From positions 1 through 5,356 of the forward strand of contig JAFCDM010000051.1 in the NCBI GenBank assembly GCA_017609695.1: a stretch of DNA of 5,356 nt, in the 5' to 3' direction. Both the position numbers and the translations under genes were made by a program. How positions within the stretch are numbered: position 1 is the stretch's first letter; each line of letters opens with the position of its first letter. Under the pieces are notes generated by a model. The model ran no database searches, was not told the DNA's origin, and saw only the letters and a program-made list of their open reading frames with translations. Below are positions 4,940 to 5,356 of the stretch, one piece after another. The stretch comes from Candidatus Pacearchaeota archaeon. GTDB lineage: Archaea; Nanobdellota; Nanobdellia; Pacearchaeales; GW2011-AR1.

Positions 4940-4950
4940 CCTATAAACAG
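4940..4950 (-). promoter_or_regulatory. Candidate TATA box for the ferredoxin gene
   Basis: The minus strand reads CTGTTTATAGG; transcription would start near 4919 and give a leader of about 23 nt that just includes the AAGGAGG ribosome binding site. A second TATA-like element, TATTTATAA with a purine-rich upstream flank (5000-5008), would give an approximately 80-nt leader. I cannot choose firmly between them. Confidence 0.35.
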
Positions 4951-5040
4951 TCCCATATAGGGAACCTACCCTTATACCTTATCCACACCCTACATCAAAT
5001 TATAAATACTTTTTCTTAAACTTTCGTTTATTTACTTAAT

Positions 5041-5356
5041 CTACATCCAGAAAATTCTGAAAGCTAAAGAATTAATTCCCTTTTCCAAACAAATCTTATT
5101 GTCTCTAACACAATTCACAATCTTAATATCCTTAAAATATTCTTTTAATTCCATATCAAATTCTCTTAAAGTTTCAACAGAATTATAAGTATTAATATAT
5201 AAAGTAATTTCCTGTTCTCTCAAACACTTCTCAAAACTATTATCAGCATCAACAACTGAAAAACCAGTATATTTAGTTATAGCATTTGTAACAGCAAAAA
5301 ATATAGAAATTAAGATTACCCCGACAATAATAGTAATAATTAAGATTCTTTTTTGA
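5041..5356 (-). CDS. Membrane-anchored thioredoxin-fold protein lacking CxxC (5' partial, probably degenerate)
   Basis: This frame enters from the right edge and ends at TAG (5041-5043); 104 residues are visible and probably only the first few are missing. Residues 3-26 form a hydrophobic N-terminal anchor (KRILIITIIVGVILISIFF). Residues 41-102 resemble the thioredoxin-like domain found fused to or beside VKOR in many archaea: FEKCL, then ITLY, and later NC...ICLEKGI. In that family ITLY is followed by a W-C-P-H-C active site; here the matching residues are Y-N-S-V-E (57-61), so both catalytic cysteines are lost. The usual cis-proline after GI is also absent (Ala98), and the protein stops early in place of the last strand and helix. 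The outer cysteines Cys44, Cys82 and Cys89 remain. It is either a non-redox descendant or a pseudogene. The domain would face the cell exterior. Codon TTG at 5221-5223 is internal, not the start. Confidence 0.7.
   Translation of the reverse strand, partial: QKRILIITIIVGVILISIFFAVTNAITKYTGFSVVDADNSFEKCLREQEITLYINTYNSVETLREFDMELKEYFKDIKIVNCVRDNKICLEKGINSLAFRIFWM

Noticed and set aside
4951..4963. TCCCATATAGGGA near-palindrome before the ferredoxin gene
   Set aside because: Only four base pairs are complementary in each arm and no regulator points to it; too weak to call an operator.
5041..5223. TTG at 5221-5223 as start of a 60-residue protein
   Set aside because: The same frame is open to the window edge and encodes a membrane anchor and a family-typical KCL segment upstream, so this codon is internal.
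1..5356. tRNA, rRNA, CRISPR array, insertion sequence or attachment site
   Set aside because: No GC-richer structured RNA segment, regularly spaced repeats, transposase coding or terminal inverted repeats were seen anywhere in the window.

Overview
The window is very AT-rich and gene-dense. It looks like a piece of an archaeal genome, most likely a small-genome DPANN-type lineage (Woesearchaeota/Pacearchaeota-like). That placement is inferred from the low GC, the TATA-box promoters sitting about 26 nt from start codons (leaderless transcription), the 4-nt ATGA gene overlaps, and the protein types. It is not proven.

Layout, left to right. Positions 2-184 (+) are the 3' end of a gene for a membrane-anchored protein with a lysine-rich cytoplasmic tail. 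All other genes are on the minus strand. In order of transcription (right to left) they are: a partial membrane-anchored thioredoxin-fold protein that has lost its catalytic CxxC (5041-5356); a small 4Fe-4S ferredoxin (4726-4896); an ArsR/SmtB-type repressor with a cysteine-rich tail (4245-4556); an RBBP9-like serine hydrolase (3673-4248); a second alpha/beta hydrolase (2930-3676); a complete NifS/IscS cysteine desulfurase (1788-2933); a 41-residue acidic peptide with two cysteines (1576-1701); a DUF1858 CxxC protein (1351-1560); a class I SAM methyltransferase (592-1248); and a short NifU/IscU-like protein lacking the usual third cysteine (278-595).

The genes arsR, hydrolase 1, hydrolase 2 and nifS are joined by three successive ATGA overlaps, so they almost certainly form one translationally coupled operon. 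Its promoter is unusually readable. A CTTTATAAAG TATA box lies about 26 nt upstream of the arsR start, and a perfect 8-bp inverted repeat with a 6-nt spacer, matching the known ArsR/SmtB operator style, lies between the TATA box and the ATG. The operon should therefore be repressed by its own first product. The methyltransferase and NifU-like genes form a second coupled pair, also through an ATGA overlap, with candidate promoter elements upstream.

Together the genes suggest a thiol/sulfur/Fe-S module: a sulfur donor (NifS), a reduced scaffold-like NifU, a CxxC carrier (DUF1858), a ferredoxin, and a cysteine-rich sensor-repressor. The two hydrolases inside the repressor-nifS operon are not part of any standard Fe-S pathway known to me and are the main puzzle. 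The joint function is inference.
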